IMG/VR virus record: IMGVR_UViG_3300034102_003761
Span: 1 to 34,168 of that record
DNA: 34,168 nucleotides
DNA from: a virus
Strand: one strand, 5' to 3'
Shown: one piece after another, positions 21,080 through 29,698 of the stretch
How positions within the stretch are numbered: the stretch's first letter is position 1
How the letters are laid out: every line of letters starts with the position of its first letter
Notes under the pieces: generated by a model
Told to the model about the DNA's origin: nothing
Seen by the model: only the letters and a program-made list of their open reading frames with translations
The model's database searches: none
Position numbers and translations under genes: made by a program

Positions 21080-22473
21080 TGGGCGGCGGAGGAGGGGGTA
21101 AGCCCAAGGAAAGCACGCCACCGCCCCAAGCGCAGCCTATCGACTACGGTGCCATGATGGCGCAGGCCAGCGTCGCCGCCAAAGAGCAATACCGCGACCA
21201 GCTCAACGCCCAGATCGAAGCCTATCCAAAACTGGAACGCCTCCAACTCGGCACCGTCTCCAACTTTGCTTCCAACCTCTCTGGCGAAGGCGGCACCCTC
21301 TACGAGAACAAGTGGATTCCTGGTGAAACCACCGGCAAAGGCAAGAACAAGAAAACCACCGAAGGCCGCTGGGAAAAAGTCGCCATCGGAGAAGCCGCGC
21401 CTAATCTCTACACCCGCCGCGCCACCGACCAACTCATCGCCGCCGAAGACCAAGCCACCCAACTCGGCCGCATCGGCGACTACACCGAGCAACTCGGCTA
21501 CCAAGCCGCGCAAGACCTCGAAGGCACCGACATTGAGCGCGAGCTTGGCAGCCAAGCCCTCCGCGAACTCCAGCTCGGCCGCAGCCTCAGCCCCGAGCAG
21601 GAGCGCCAAGCCGCCCAGCAAGCCCGCGCCGGGATGTCCGCCCGTGGCCTCGGAGTCGGCAACGCCGCCCTCGCCGCCGAAATCCTCAACCGCGACTCCT
21701 ACGCCAGCCAGCGCGAAGCCGAACGCCGGAACTTCGCAGGCTCCACCAACCAAATGCTCGTCGGCAACCGGCAGAACCGCATCGGCATGGTCGGCAACAT
21801 CCTCGGCCAATCCGCCAACACCAGGATGAACCAAGCCAACCTCCGCAGCAGCCTCGCCGGAGCCAACATCACCATCGACCCCTACGCCCGCGCCATGAAC
21901 CCCGCCCTCGGCATGGGTTCCACCACCCTCGGCCAAAGCGGCCAGATGATCGGCAACACCTACAACACCGCCACCCAGATGGCCGGAAATGTCGCTAGCT
22001 TCAACGCCAACATGCAGCAAAGCGAGCGCAACACGGTGCTCAACAACAACGCTGCACTGCAAGGCGCATACCTCACCAGCGGGGCCACCAACAACGCCGG
22101 GTGGATGTCTATGATTGGCGGCATGGCACAGGGCGCTGGTTCGCTTGGCGGCGGATATTTGCAAGGCAAATACTCCGACCGCCGGATGAAGAAGGACATC
22201 AAGCCCATCGGCAAAGGCGGCGCAGGCGGACTCCTTGGCCTCACCGCCTACGAGTTCCGCTACAAGGATGGCGACGACCGCAAGCACATCGGCTTCATGG
22301 CGCAGGATGTTCAAAAGGTTCTCCCCGAAGCCGTCGAGGAAGTGGACTACAAAGGCCAGCGCCGCCTCGCCATCAAGCCCAAGGTCATCGGCGACGCCAT
22401 CGCGGAAATCCTCGCCGACGGCCAAGCCGGGCTTTTCGACAAAGGCTACACCGTCGGCTCAGGCCGCAAGTGA
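21079..22473 (+). CDS. Virion protein with C-terminal S74 intramolecular chaperone (464 aa)
   Basis: Glycine/glutamine-rich N-terminus (GGGGGGKPKES), a long helical and repetitive body (RNRQNRIGMVGNILGQSANTR, shortened), and small-residue membrane-like stretches (IGGMAQGAGSLGGGYLQG, about 346-363). The last 100 residues are a Peptidase_S74 chaperone: SDRRMKKDIKP with the likely Ser366-Lys371 dyad, AYEFRYK, IGFMAQDVQKVLPEAV. S74 domains trimerise phage fibres and then cut themselves off. Here the body resembles internal or ejection proteins rather than a beta-helical fibre, and it lies in the ejection cluster. A GGGAGG ribosome-binding site precedes the start. Confidence 0.8.
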   Translation: MGGGGGGKPKESTPPPQAQPIDYGAMMAQASVAAKEQYRDQLNAQIEAYPKLERLQLGTVSNFASNLSGEGGTLYENKWIPGETTGKGKNKKTTEGRWEKVAIGEAAPNLYTRRATDQLIAAEDQATQLGRIGDYTEQLGYQAAQDLEGTDIERELGSQALRELQLGRSLSPEQERQAAQQARAGMSARGLGVGNAALAAEILNRDSYASQREAERRNFAGSTNQMLVGNRQNRIGMVGNILGQSANTRMNQANLRSSLAGANITIDPYARAMNPALGMGSTTLGQSGQMIGNTYNTATQMAGNVASFNANMQQSERNTVLNNNAALQGAYLTSGATNNAGWMSMIGGMAQGAGSLGGGYLQGKYSDRRMKKDIKPIGKGGAGGLLGLTAYEFRYKDGDDRKHIGFMAQDVQKVLPEAVEEVDYKGQRRLAIKPKVIGDAIAEILADGQAGLFDKGYTVGSGRK

Positions 22474-22475
22474 CC

Positions 22476-23105
22476 ATGGACTTCGACAGCTACCTCCAGA
22501 ATAACGGATTCAAGAAAGGCGACTACCTTTCGCCCGAGACAGCTCGCGGCATGTATTCAAGCTACAACGCCAGCATGTCCACCCCCGCGTGGTCCATGGT
22601 CGCCAACGCCCCCAAGCAAACCGAAACCTCCCAATCCAACAGTGGCGGCGGCCTCGGCGGCGCACTTGGCAATACCGCAGGCGGCATGGCGCAAAACTAC
22701 GCCAGCACCGGAAGCCTAAAAGCCGGTTGGGGCGGAGTCCCTGGCGGAGCCGCCAATGGATTCATGGCCGGTCAATACATCTACGAGACCGACCCCCGCA
22801 TGAAATCCAAGAAAGACGGATTCGGCACCAAATACGGAGACTACCGCGCCCAAGTCGGAGGCGCTGTCCTCGGAGGAGTCATGGGCTACTACGGCCTCGG
22901 CAGCCTCGCCGGTCCCGCCACCATCGCCGCCCACCAAGTGATGGAGCCAACCACTCGCGCCGCGATTAAATGGGGCGACTCCTGGGGCGGTTCGGGAGGA
23001 GCTTTAATGGTCGATCCCATCGGCACCGTCGCCTCCGGCAAATACTCCGGCGGCCAACTCCTCAAAGGCGCTCTCCTGGGCCCCTTCACCAAAGTCTTCA
23101 AATAA
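22476..23105 (+). CDS. Glycine-rich putative ejection protein (209 aa)
   Basis: Starts two bases after the S74 gene. N-terminal part MDFDSYLQNNGFKKGDYLSPETARGMYSSYN is polar. Residues about 55-110 are glycine/alanine/asparagine-rich, and about 125-160 contain hydrophobic small-residue helices (VGGAVLGGVMGYYGLGSLAG) that could insert in a membrane. This composition and position fit podoviral internal virion proteins that are ejected to form a channel across the cell envelope. No family recognised by sequence. Confidence 0.65.
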   Translation: MDFDSYLQNNGFKKGDYLSPETARGMYSSYNASMSTPAWSMVANAPKQTETSQSNSGGGLGGALGNTAGGMAQNYASTGSLKAGWGGVPGGAANGFMAGQYIYETDPRMKSKKDGFGTKYGDYRAQVGGAVLGGVMGYYGLGSLAGPATIAAHQVMEPTTRAAIKWGDSWGGSGGALMVDPIGTVASGKYSGGQLLKGALLGPFTKVFK

Positions 23106-23122
23106 CCCAAACCTCCCCGCCT

Positions 23123-23722
23123 ATGTTCGCCTATTCCCCAACCCCCGACCGATCCGCCGAAATCCTCACCAACGCCAGCAACAACGCCGCGCAAATCCAA
23201 CTCCAAGGAATGCAAAACCTCGGCAAATCCTTCGCGGCCATGGGCGACTCCTTCGCCGACAGCATCAACAAAGCCAACGAAAACGCCGCCAAAGCCGAGA
23301 CAAACCTCGGCACCGCAGAAGCCATCGCCAGTATTTACAAAACCTATGGAACGCAAGACCAATACAAAGATTTCATGACCGGATTGGATAAGGTTTCCAA
23401 TAACCATGATAAAACTTCAGGATTTCTTGCGGTCAATGTCCAAACAGCCAATGCGTTGATTGAAATGGATAAGTCCAAGCAAATTGCCGCCGCCCAAGTC
23501 GAAGGCTTCAAAGACCTCGCCGACTACAAATCCTCTCTCGGCGCAGACACCACTTCCTCCCCGCGTTTGAATGCGGATTACTTTCGCAGCATGGTAGTCG
23601 AAGCCAAGGCCGCTGGATTTTCCGACGACGCAATCAAATCCAAAATCCAGCAGAAATACGGCGATTACGCCGTCCGTTTCGTTTACCCGCCGAAAAACCA
23701 AGGCATTTGGTCGGAGCAGTAA
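23123..23722 (+). CDS. Alpha-helical putative ejection protein (199 aa)
   Basis: ATG 23123 follows an A/C-rich leader. The chain is nearly all helical: LTNASNNAAQIQLQGMQNLGKSF, SFADSINKANENAAKAETNLG, then a C-terminal domain (LNADYFRSMVVEAKAAGFSDDAIKSKIQQKYGDYAVRF). Alanine/glutamine-rich helical proteins of this size are typical of podoviral ejection sets. Bases about 23330-23480 have lower G+C at third positions than the gene's start. Function assigned from context. Confidence 0.65.
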   Translation: MFAYSPTPDRSAEILTNASNNAAQIQLQGMQNLGKSFAAMGDSFADSINKANENAAKAETNLGTAEAIASIYKTYGTQDQYKDFMTGLDKVSNNHDKTSGFLAVNVQTANALIEMDKSKQIAAAQVEGFKDLADYKSSLGADTTSSPRLNADYFRSMVVEAKAAGFSDDAIKSKIQQKYGDYAVRFVYPPKNQGIWSEQ

Positions 23723-23731
23723 AATAGCCCC

Positions 23732-26700
23732 ATGGCCAACCCCCTCCTCGACGCTCTCCTTGCGGACCGCGACGCCCGCGACCCCGCGTATCCTGACCCT
23801 GCCGCTGCGCCGACGCCGGAGGCGGGAGCCCGCATGATCGACTTCGCCACGCCTCTTCCCGAGGCGGAGCCTTTGTCTGGAGACGAGATCACTTTCCCTG
23901 GCGAACAGGAAAACGCTTTGGCTCCTCTCGAAGAGGTCAATAGTGAAATCGAATCGCCCACTTCCCCGCCCGCCTTGTCGAGAAATCCCTTGCTCGATTC
24001 TTTGTTGGCCGACCAGCAAGCCCAAGCCGCCACCCAGCAAGCCGTCGCCGAGGCCACCACACCCGACCAAAACCTCCCCGTCCTCAAGCCCGAACTCGCC
24101 GATGCCCTCGGAGTCCTCGACTACCGCGACCCCCAAGAAGGAGCCCGCCGTTCCCAAGCCGCCGCCCTCGGCGAAATCCTCGGTCTCCCCGAATACGAGA
24201 AAGTCCAACTCGGAGCCGCCCCCGTGAATGACGACGGCACCGTCACCATCCGCCGCGCCCAAGCCGTCTCCCCCGAAGCCAATGCCGCTGCCGCCAAGCA
24301 GCTTGAAAATCTGCGCACCATGGCCGCAGGCGAAATGCTCGTCGAAGAATCCCCCAAAGAAGTCGGCACCCTCCAAGGCATAGCCAACGCCGCGCAGAAT
24401 GCTTTCGACTCCGCTCGCCAAGCCCTCATGGCCACCGATGGTCTAGATGAGAACGACGCCTCGCAGATCGCCCGCATCGAATACAACAAAGCCGCCCGCC
24501 GCGTCGCCCCAGGCTACGCCGCCTACCAGCAAGCCGAAGGTTGGGATGCCGTAAAAGCCTTTGCCAAAAATCCCTTCGAGGTCTCGGCAAATATCATCAC
24601 CGAAGGACTCGCCGGAAGCTGGCCCGCCCTCGCAAGCGGCCTCGCCACCGGAGCCACCACCGCCGCCGTGGCCGGAGCCGCCGGATCGGTCGTGCCCGGT
24701 GCTGGCAATGTCATCGGTGCAGGCGGAGGCTTCACCGCAGGCATGGTCGGAGGCACAGCCGCCGGTTCCTTTGCCACAGAATACGGCAGCAAAATCCTCG
24801 AAGAATTGCAGACCGCCGGGATGAATCCCAAAAATCCCGAGAGCATCGCCCAATTTTTCAGCAACGAAACGCTCATGGCCGAAGCCAAGGATGCCGCCTT
24901 CAAGCGAGGAGTTCCCGTCGCCGCCTTCGACGCCCTCTCCGCAGGCATCGCCGGGCGAGTCGGCTCCGTCTTCCGCGCCGCCGCCAAAACCCCTGTCCGC
25001 CTCGCCGCGACAGAAGGAGTCATCCAAGGAGGGCTCGGAGCAGGAGGCGAAATCAGCGGGTCCCTCGCCGCCGGTGATCCAGTAAACCCCAAAGCTGTCT
25101 TCGGCGAAGTCCTCGGCGAAGTCGGCCCTGCCGCCATCGAGATCGCCGCCGGACGCGCCGCCTCCGCCAGCCAGCCCGCCCCCGTGGGAACGCCGTCGTC
25201 CCCGACGGCCCCTCCGTCATCCGCTCCCATCGCCCAGCCCGCCCCCGCCGAAGTCCCCCAAAACTTCACCCCCATTTCCTCCCCCGCGCCCGCCGCCACC
25301 GGCCCCGCGCCACGCACCCTCGGCCAAGTCCGCGCCCCGCAGATCGCCATCGACCAAGCCGCCCTCGATGAAGCCTTCGGCTCGACCTTCGCCCCGCCCC
25401 AGCCAGCACCCGCCGATCCTTTCGCCCCGTCTCCTGCCGCAGTTAACCCAGCAGTTAATCCCGCCCCATCCGCGCCGGTATCTGTTCAATCTTCTCTTGA
25501 TTTTCAAATCGAGAATCCTACAAACCAAACCATGCCCGAAGACCAGCGGGCCGCCGAAACAGCAGGGCAACCTTCGCAGGGCGGTTCGATTGCGGGGGTT
25601 GACGCAGCCGTTCAGTCAAACGAAACATTACCTGTATATGAAAATGCAAATTCCCCAAGTGATCGTGGGCCCGGAAACCCAGCGAATCTTTCAAGCGCTT
25701 TCTTCAAAGCCTCGTCCGAAATCAATAACTCCGGAACAAGCGAAGCGACAGACCGAGATGCATCAAGAGTCCGCCAGACGGAATCTCTTGTTGGCTGGGC
25801 ACGCTCCCAAGGCAATCTAATCAAGCCCGAGCAGGTTGATTCCCTGCCAATCATTTCAAACTCCACCAGCGAGCACGAAGTTCATTATCGCCAATCCGAC
25901 AACCGAGCTGTCAAACGAACCTGGCCCGGTGTCTATGGACAAATTCCAGTTTCTAAAAACGGCAAACTGGATCGAGCCAACGCCACTCCCTCCGAATACC
26001 TCCAACGCCAAGCATTACAGGTAGCTGTTTTCAAAAGCGACATACGCTTGGAAGGTGTCTCCGTCTCCGACAAGCCGAGCATGGTTCTTTTCGAACCGCC
26101 TGGGCAGCCCTCATTTGTCGTATCCCAACAATGGTTTGAAGTAACCGAATCACCAAGTCTTCAAGAAATTTCTGATCGTCTAAAAGGCGACGGGTTTCTG
26201 CCTGTCCCAGGCTCTTATTTCGGATGGTTTCGCCCCTCCGATCGCGTCGCTATTGTTGATGCCAAGCCAGACAATTTCGTGAAAACCGAAGAAGGCGTTG
26301 TCCCTCTCGACTTGCAAATGTCCGTCTTCACGCCGGAGCAAGTCACTGAAGCTGGTCTGGATTCTTTTGAATCTCCCGCGTCATCTACTGGCGCGGTAGA
26401 AACGACCGCTCCGTCCACCAATCCCGCCCCCCGCAACCGCAAAGGCGAAGCGGGCAGCGTCCTCATCCCATCCCGCGAAGACCTCATCCAAGCCGGTCAA
26501 AATCTTTACGAGGCCGGAATGGATTTCGCCGCGTGGGCAGGCCGTATGGTGCAGCAATTCGGTGAAGCTGTCCGTGAATTTCTTTCCGAAGTCTGGTCTG
26601 CCGTCTCCGGCGGGCAATACCTGCCGCAAGCCCGCGAGCGTGGCAGCGTAAACATTTCTCCTGGCACTGGACCCAAACCCCGCAAGTTCTCCCAATCCCT

Positions 26701-29653
26701 CCAAGCCGCTCCCGGCGTTGCGCCCGAAGTCAAATCCCGCCTCACCTCGCTCGACTACGATCCTGTCTCGAACGCCCAAACCCTCGCCAACGCCCGCGCC
26801 CGCATCGACTCCGCAGGCAGCATCGACACCGCATTCACCGACCTCATGGGCAAGCCCGCCATCGAAGGCTGGCAGCCCACCGCCGAGGATTACGCCACCG
26901 GCATGGAACTCATGGCGCAACTCCAAAACCGGAGCCGCCATGCCGATGCCGCCTCCATCGCCAACATGATGGCCACTCGCGCCACCGACCAAGGCCGCGC
27001 CATCCAAGCCCTCTCGATGATCGGCCGCCTCGGGCCGCAAGGCATCGAGCTTTTCGCTCAAAGCCAACTCCAAGCCGCCGCCACCAAGCCCGCCAAGACC
27101 GACAAGCAGAAGGCCGACATCCAAGCCAAGATCACCGAGGCCGGGCAGTTGCAAGGCGAAGTGGACAAGCTCCGCCGCGACTCCACCACCGCCGCCATCG
27201 TCGCCAACAAAGACCTCATCAAATCCTCGCTGCCCGCCGGAGTCGATGCCGTGCAGGTGAACATCGCCATCCGCGAAGCCATCCTCGGCGCACCTACGCC
27301 GCTTGCCGCCCAAGCCGCAACCTCTTCCATCCTCACCGGCCAAGGTCTCTCCGACAAAGGAGCAGCACGCATCTCCGGCAGCATCGTCCGCGATTTCCTC
27401 AAGACCACGCAGGACACCCGCGCCAAAGTCCTCCAAGACCTCCTCGCCACCGCCGATTCCGACCGCCGCTTGGACAAATCCAAACTCGGATCCCTCATCC
27501 GCCTCAACCGCGAAGGCAAGCTCACCGATGCCAGCCTCCACGCAGGCATGGCCAAAATGCTTGGCATCCCGCATTGGAGCGCCGAGCACAGCGCCAAGGT
27601 CCGCCGCATCCTCGCCCAGCACGAGAAGGCCACCGACCCCCGCATCAAGCTCGTCAAAGCCGCTGAAGCCCTCGATGTCGTTTACCGCGACTTTATGCCG
27701 CCGGGCTTCCTCGATAAAGTGGACACCATTCAGACCATCGCCATGCTGCTGAACCCCAAAACGGTCAATCGAAATGTGATTGGCAACGCTCTCATGGCAG
27801 GAGCAGACTTGGCCGCCGATGCCGTCTCCGTGCCCATGGATGCCTTGGTTTCCCTGGGGACCGGCCAGCGCACCCGCACAGGGCTTTCACTCGGTGAACG
27901 CCTCATGGGCCTCGGAGCCGGAGTAGGGGACATCAAAGCAGGCTACGACTTCGCCCGCTCCGAAGGCCGTGGCCGCATCGGCAGCATCGCTGAGGGCGTC
28001 GATACCCTCGTCCGCCTCGGCCGCCTGCAATCCTCGGGCAAATACAACGCCTCCGACATCTCCGCCCTCAGCGGCCCCACCTTCACAGCTCCAGTTTTTC
28101 GTCACCTTGAAACAACACTTGGAGCCGTCCTCTCCATCTCCGACCGAGGTTTCTACGAATCCGCCTTCCGCGCCAGCCTCGACACCCGCATGAAAGCTGC
28201 CGCCGCAAGTGGCAACCCCATGCTCGCTCCTGATACTGACATGGTGACAGCCGCCCGCATGGATGCTGGCCGCGCCATTTACCAAGACGACAACGCCGCC
28301 AGCCGCACACTCGGCGGGCTCCGCCGCGTCCTTAATTTCAATCAACGCTGGGGCATCGGCTCCCTGCTGATGAAATTTACCCAAGTCCCCGGCTCGATCC
28401 TCACCCGCGCTGTGGAATTTTCCCCGCTTGGATTCATCAACACCGCCTACCAAAGCCTCGCGCCGATGCTCTCCAACTCCCGCGAGTTCGACCAGAAAGC
28501 CTTCACCGACTCCTTCTCCCGCGCCCTCGTCGGCACCACCGGCCTCGTCGCCACCGGCTACTGGCTCGCCCACCTCGGCATCATCTCCGCTGGTGGAGAT
28601 GCCAAAGATGAAGACAAGCGAAACCTCAACCGCGCCATGGGTTGGGGCACCTACAAGCTCAATGTCGATGCGCTCAAGCGTGCCCTCATGACCGGGAATT
28701 TCTGGACCCCTCAGAAGCAACAGCTTCATGACAGAACAGAAAGCTACGATTGGGCACAGCCCCTCTCCATCGGCGTCGCCATGGGAGCCTACTCCCGAGA
28801 GAATCAAGAAGCCATCAAGCAAGACATCCTCGCAGGCAAGAAGCAAAGCCTCGCCGCCACCGGCCTCAACTGGCTCGCCTACGCAGGCGGCGCAGCCACC
28901 GGAGCCATGAACTCCCTGATCGAGCAGCCTCTCCTCACCGGCCTCAATCAATTTGCCCGAGATGTCGGCTACGACAACATCCCTGGCGCACTCCTCAAAA
29001 CCGCCGCCGATGCCCCCGGCACCTTCATCCCCACCGCCGCAAGGCAATGGATGCAACTCACCGACAACGCCGTCCGCGAAACCCGCGACAGCTCCCCAGC
29101 TCGGCAATTCATTAACGAACTCAAGGCGCAACTCCCCGGCCAAAGCCAAACCCTCCCGCCGAAATACGACATCACCGGGCAACCCGTCGAACGCTGGGCC
29201 AAGGACAGCAACACTCTTTTCAATGTCCTCTTCAATCCCTCGATGGTCTCCTATATCAAAGGCAGCCCAGCGCTCACCGAGATGAGCCAGGTTTACAAAT
29301 ACACTGCCGAGGCCGGAGCCATCCCCAACCAGGTCAAACCGGAGTTCACCGTCGAAGGCGTCAAAGTCCGCCTCACCTCCGAAGAAATCAGCGCCATGCA
29401 GAAAGACATGGGAGCTCTCAGCATCGCCGCGCTGGAAAAGTTCGTCCTCTCCGATCCCCGCTACGACAAAGCCACCTGGGACGCCAAAGCCCGCGCCATG
29501 ACCCGCGCCCTGGAGAAAGCCAGCACCGCCGCCAAATACCGCATCCTCTTGTCTCGCCCCGACCTCAAGACCCGCGCCAAGCAGGAATACGACGCCATCC
29601 AAGCCAACCGCGCCGCCACCCAATCCGACATGCTCGCCCCTGTCGGGCCGTAA
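23732..29653 (+). CDS. Giant virion/polyvalent protein with embedded kinase-like domain (1973 aa)
   Basis: Probably packaged and ejected with the DNA. In order: a short motif NPLLD(A/S)LLAD occurs twice (residues 3-12 and 85-94); glycine/alanine hydrophobic stretch (about 303-353); proline/alanine linker (about 485-640); kinase-like domain (about 712-865) with VK (Lys728), EYLQRQAL, SQQWFEV, VDAKPDN (Asp843, Asn848) and VPLDLQ (Asp860). This follows the protein-kinase domain described in phage/plasmid polyvalent proteins. Next comes DFAAWAGRMVQQFGEAVREF (about 931-950), a segment common in such proteins, and a helical half with MLLNPKTVNRNVIGN (about 1338-1352), also typical. The kinase part is much lower in G+C than its flanks. 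TAAAAT (23720-23725) lies just before the ATG. The N-terminus has no signal peptide. Confidence 0.8.
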   Translation: MANPLLDALLADRDARDPAYPDPAAAPTPEAGARMIDFATPLPEAEPLSGDEITFPGEQENALAPLEEVNSEIESPTSPPALSRNPLLDSLLADQQAQAATQQAVAEATTPDQNLPVLKPELADALGVLDYRDPQEGARRSQAAALGEILGLPEYEKVQLGAAPVNDDGTVTIRRAQAVSPEANAAAAKQLENLRTMAAGEMLVEESPKEVGTLQGIANAAQNAFDSARQALMATDGLDENDASQIARIEYNKAARRVAPGYAAYQQAEGWDAVKAFAKNPFEVSANIITEGLAGSWPALASGLATGATTAAVAGAAGSVVPGAGNVIGAGGGFTAGMVGGTAAGSFATEYGSKILEELQTAGMNPKNPESIAQFFSNETLMAEAKDAAFKRGVPVAAFDALSAGIAGRVGSVFRAAAKTPVRLAATEGVIQGGLGAGGEISGSLAAGDPVNPKAVFGEVLGEVGPAAIEIAAGRAASASQPAPVGTPSSPTAPPSSAPIAQPAPAEVPQNFTPISSPAPAATGPAPRTLGQVRAPQIAIDQAALDEAFGSTFAPPQPAPADPFAPSPAAVNPAVNPAPSAPVSVQSSLDFQIENPTNQTMPEDQRAAETAGQPSQGGSIAGVDAAVQSNETLPVYENANSPSDRGPGNPANLSSAFFKASSEINNSGTSEATDRDASRVRQTESLVGWARSQGNLIKPEQVDSLPIISNSTSEHEVHYRQSDNRAVKRTWPGVYGQIPVSKNGKLDRANATPSEYLQRQALQVAVFKSDIRLEGVSVSDKPSMVLFEPPGQPSFVVSQQWFEVTESPSLQEISDRLKGDGFLPVPGSYFGWFRPSDRVAIVDAKPDNFVKTEEGVVPLDLQMSVFTPEQVTEAGLDSFESPASSTGAVETTAPSTNPAPRNRKGEAGSVLIPSREDLIQAGQNLYEAGMDFAAWAGRMVQQFGEAVREFLSEVWSAVSGGQYLPQARERGSVNISPGTGPKPRKFSQSLQAAPGVAPEVKSRLTSLDYDPVSNAQTLANARARIDSAGSIDTAFTDLMGKPAIEGWQPTAEDYATGMELMAQLQNRSRHADAASIANMMATRATDQGRAIQALSMIGRLGPQGIELFAQSQLQAAATKPAKTDKQKADIQAKITEAGQLQGEVDKLRRDSTTAAIVANKDLIKSSLPAGVDAVQVNIAIREAILGAPTPLAAQAATSSILTGQGLSDKGAARISGSIVRDFLKTTQDTRAKVLQDLLATADSDRRLDKSKLGSLIRLNREGKLTDASLHAGMAKMLGIPHWSAEHSAKVRRILAQHEKATDPRIKLVKAAEALDVVYRDFMPPGFLDKVDTIQTIAMLLNPKTVNRNVIGNALMAGADLAADAVSVPMDALVSLGTGQRTRTGLSLGERLMGLGAGVGDIKAGYDFARSEGRGRIGSIAEGVDTLVRLGRLQSSGKYNASDISALSGPTFTAPVFRHLETTLGAVLSISDRGFYESAFRASLDTRMKAAAASGNPMLAPDTDMVTAARMDAGRAIYQDDNAASRTLGGLRRVLNFNQRWGIGSLLMKFTQVPGSILTRAVEFSPLGFINTAYQSLAPMLSNSREFDQKAFTDSFSRALVGTTGLVATGYWLAHLGIISAGGDAKDEDKRNLNRAMGWGTYKLNVDALKRALMTGNFWTPQKQQLHDRTESYDWAQPLSIGVAMGAYSRENQEAIKQDILAGKKQSLAATGLNWLAYAGGAATGAMNSLIEQPLLTGLNQFARDVGYDNIPGALLKTAADAPGTFIPTAARQWMQLTDNAVRETRDSSPARQFINELKAQLPGQSQTLPPKYDITGQPVERWAKDSNTLFNVLFNPSMVSYIKGSPALTEMSQVYKYTAEAGAIPNQVKPEFTVEGVKVRLTSEEISAMQKDMGALSIAALEKFVLSDPRYDKATWDAKARAMTRALEKASTAAKYRILLSRPDLKTRAKQEYDAIQANRAATQSDMLAPVGP

Positions 29654-29665
29654 TTTTTGCCCACC

Positions 29666-29695
29666 CCCTCGGCCAGATTTTTCCAGCCCCGAGGG
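29666..29695. terminator. Bidirectional hairpin between converging genes
   Basis: CCCTCGG (29666-29672) pairs with CCGAGGG (29689-29695), with TTTTT in the loop. It lies between the giant gene (ending 29653, rightward) and the integrase (ending 29699, leftward). Confidence 0.6.
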
Positions 29696-29698
29696 TAA

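Noticed and set aside
21076-22425. 449-aa minus-strand ORF opposite the S74 protein gene
   Set aside because: Mirror of the GC-rich third positions of the sense gene; valine/glycine/alanine-rich shadow translation.
27887-29623. 578-aa minus-strand ORF opposite the giant gene
   Set aside because: Typical antisense shadow of a GC3-rich gene; the sense frame has recognisable domains throughout.
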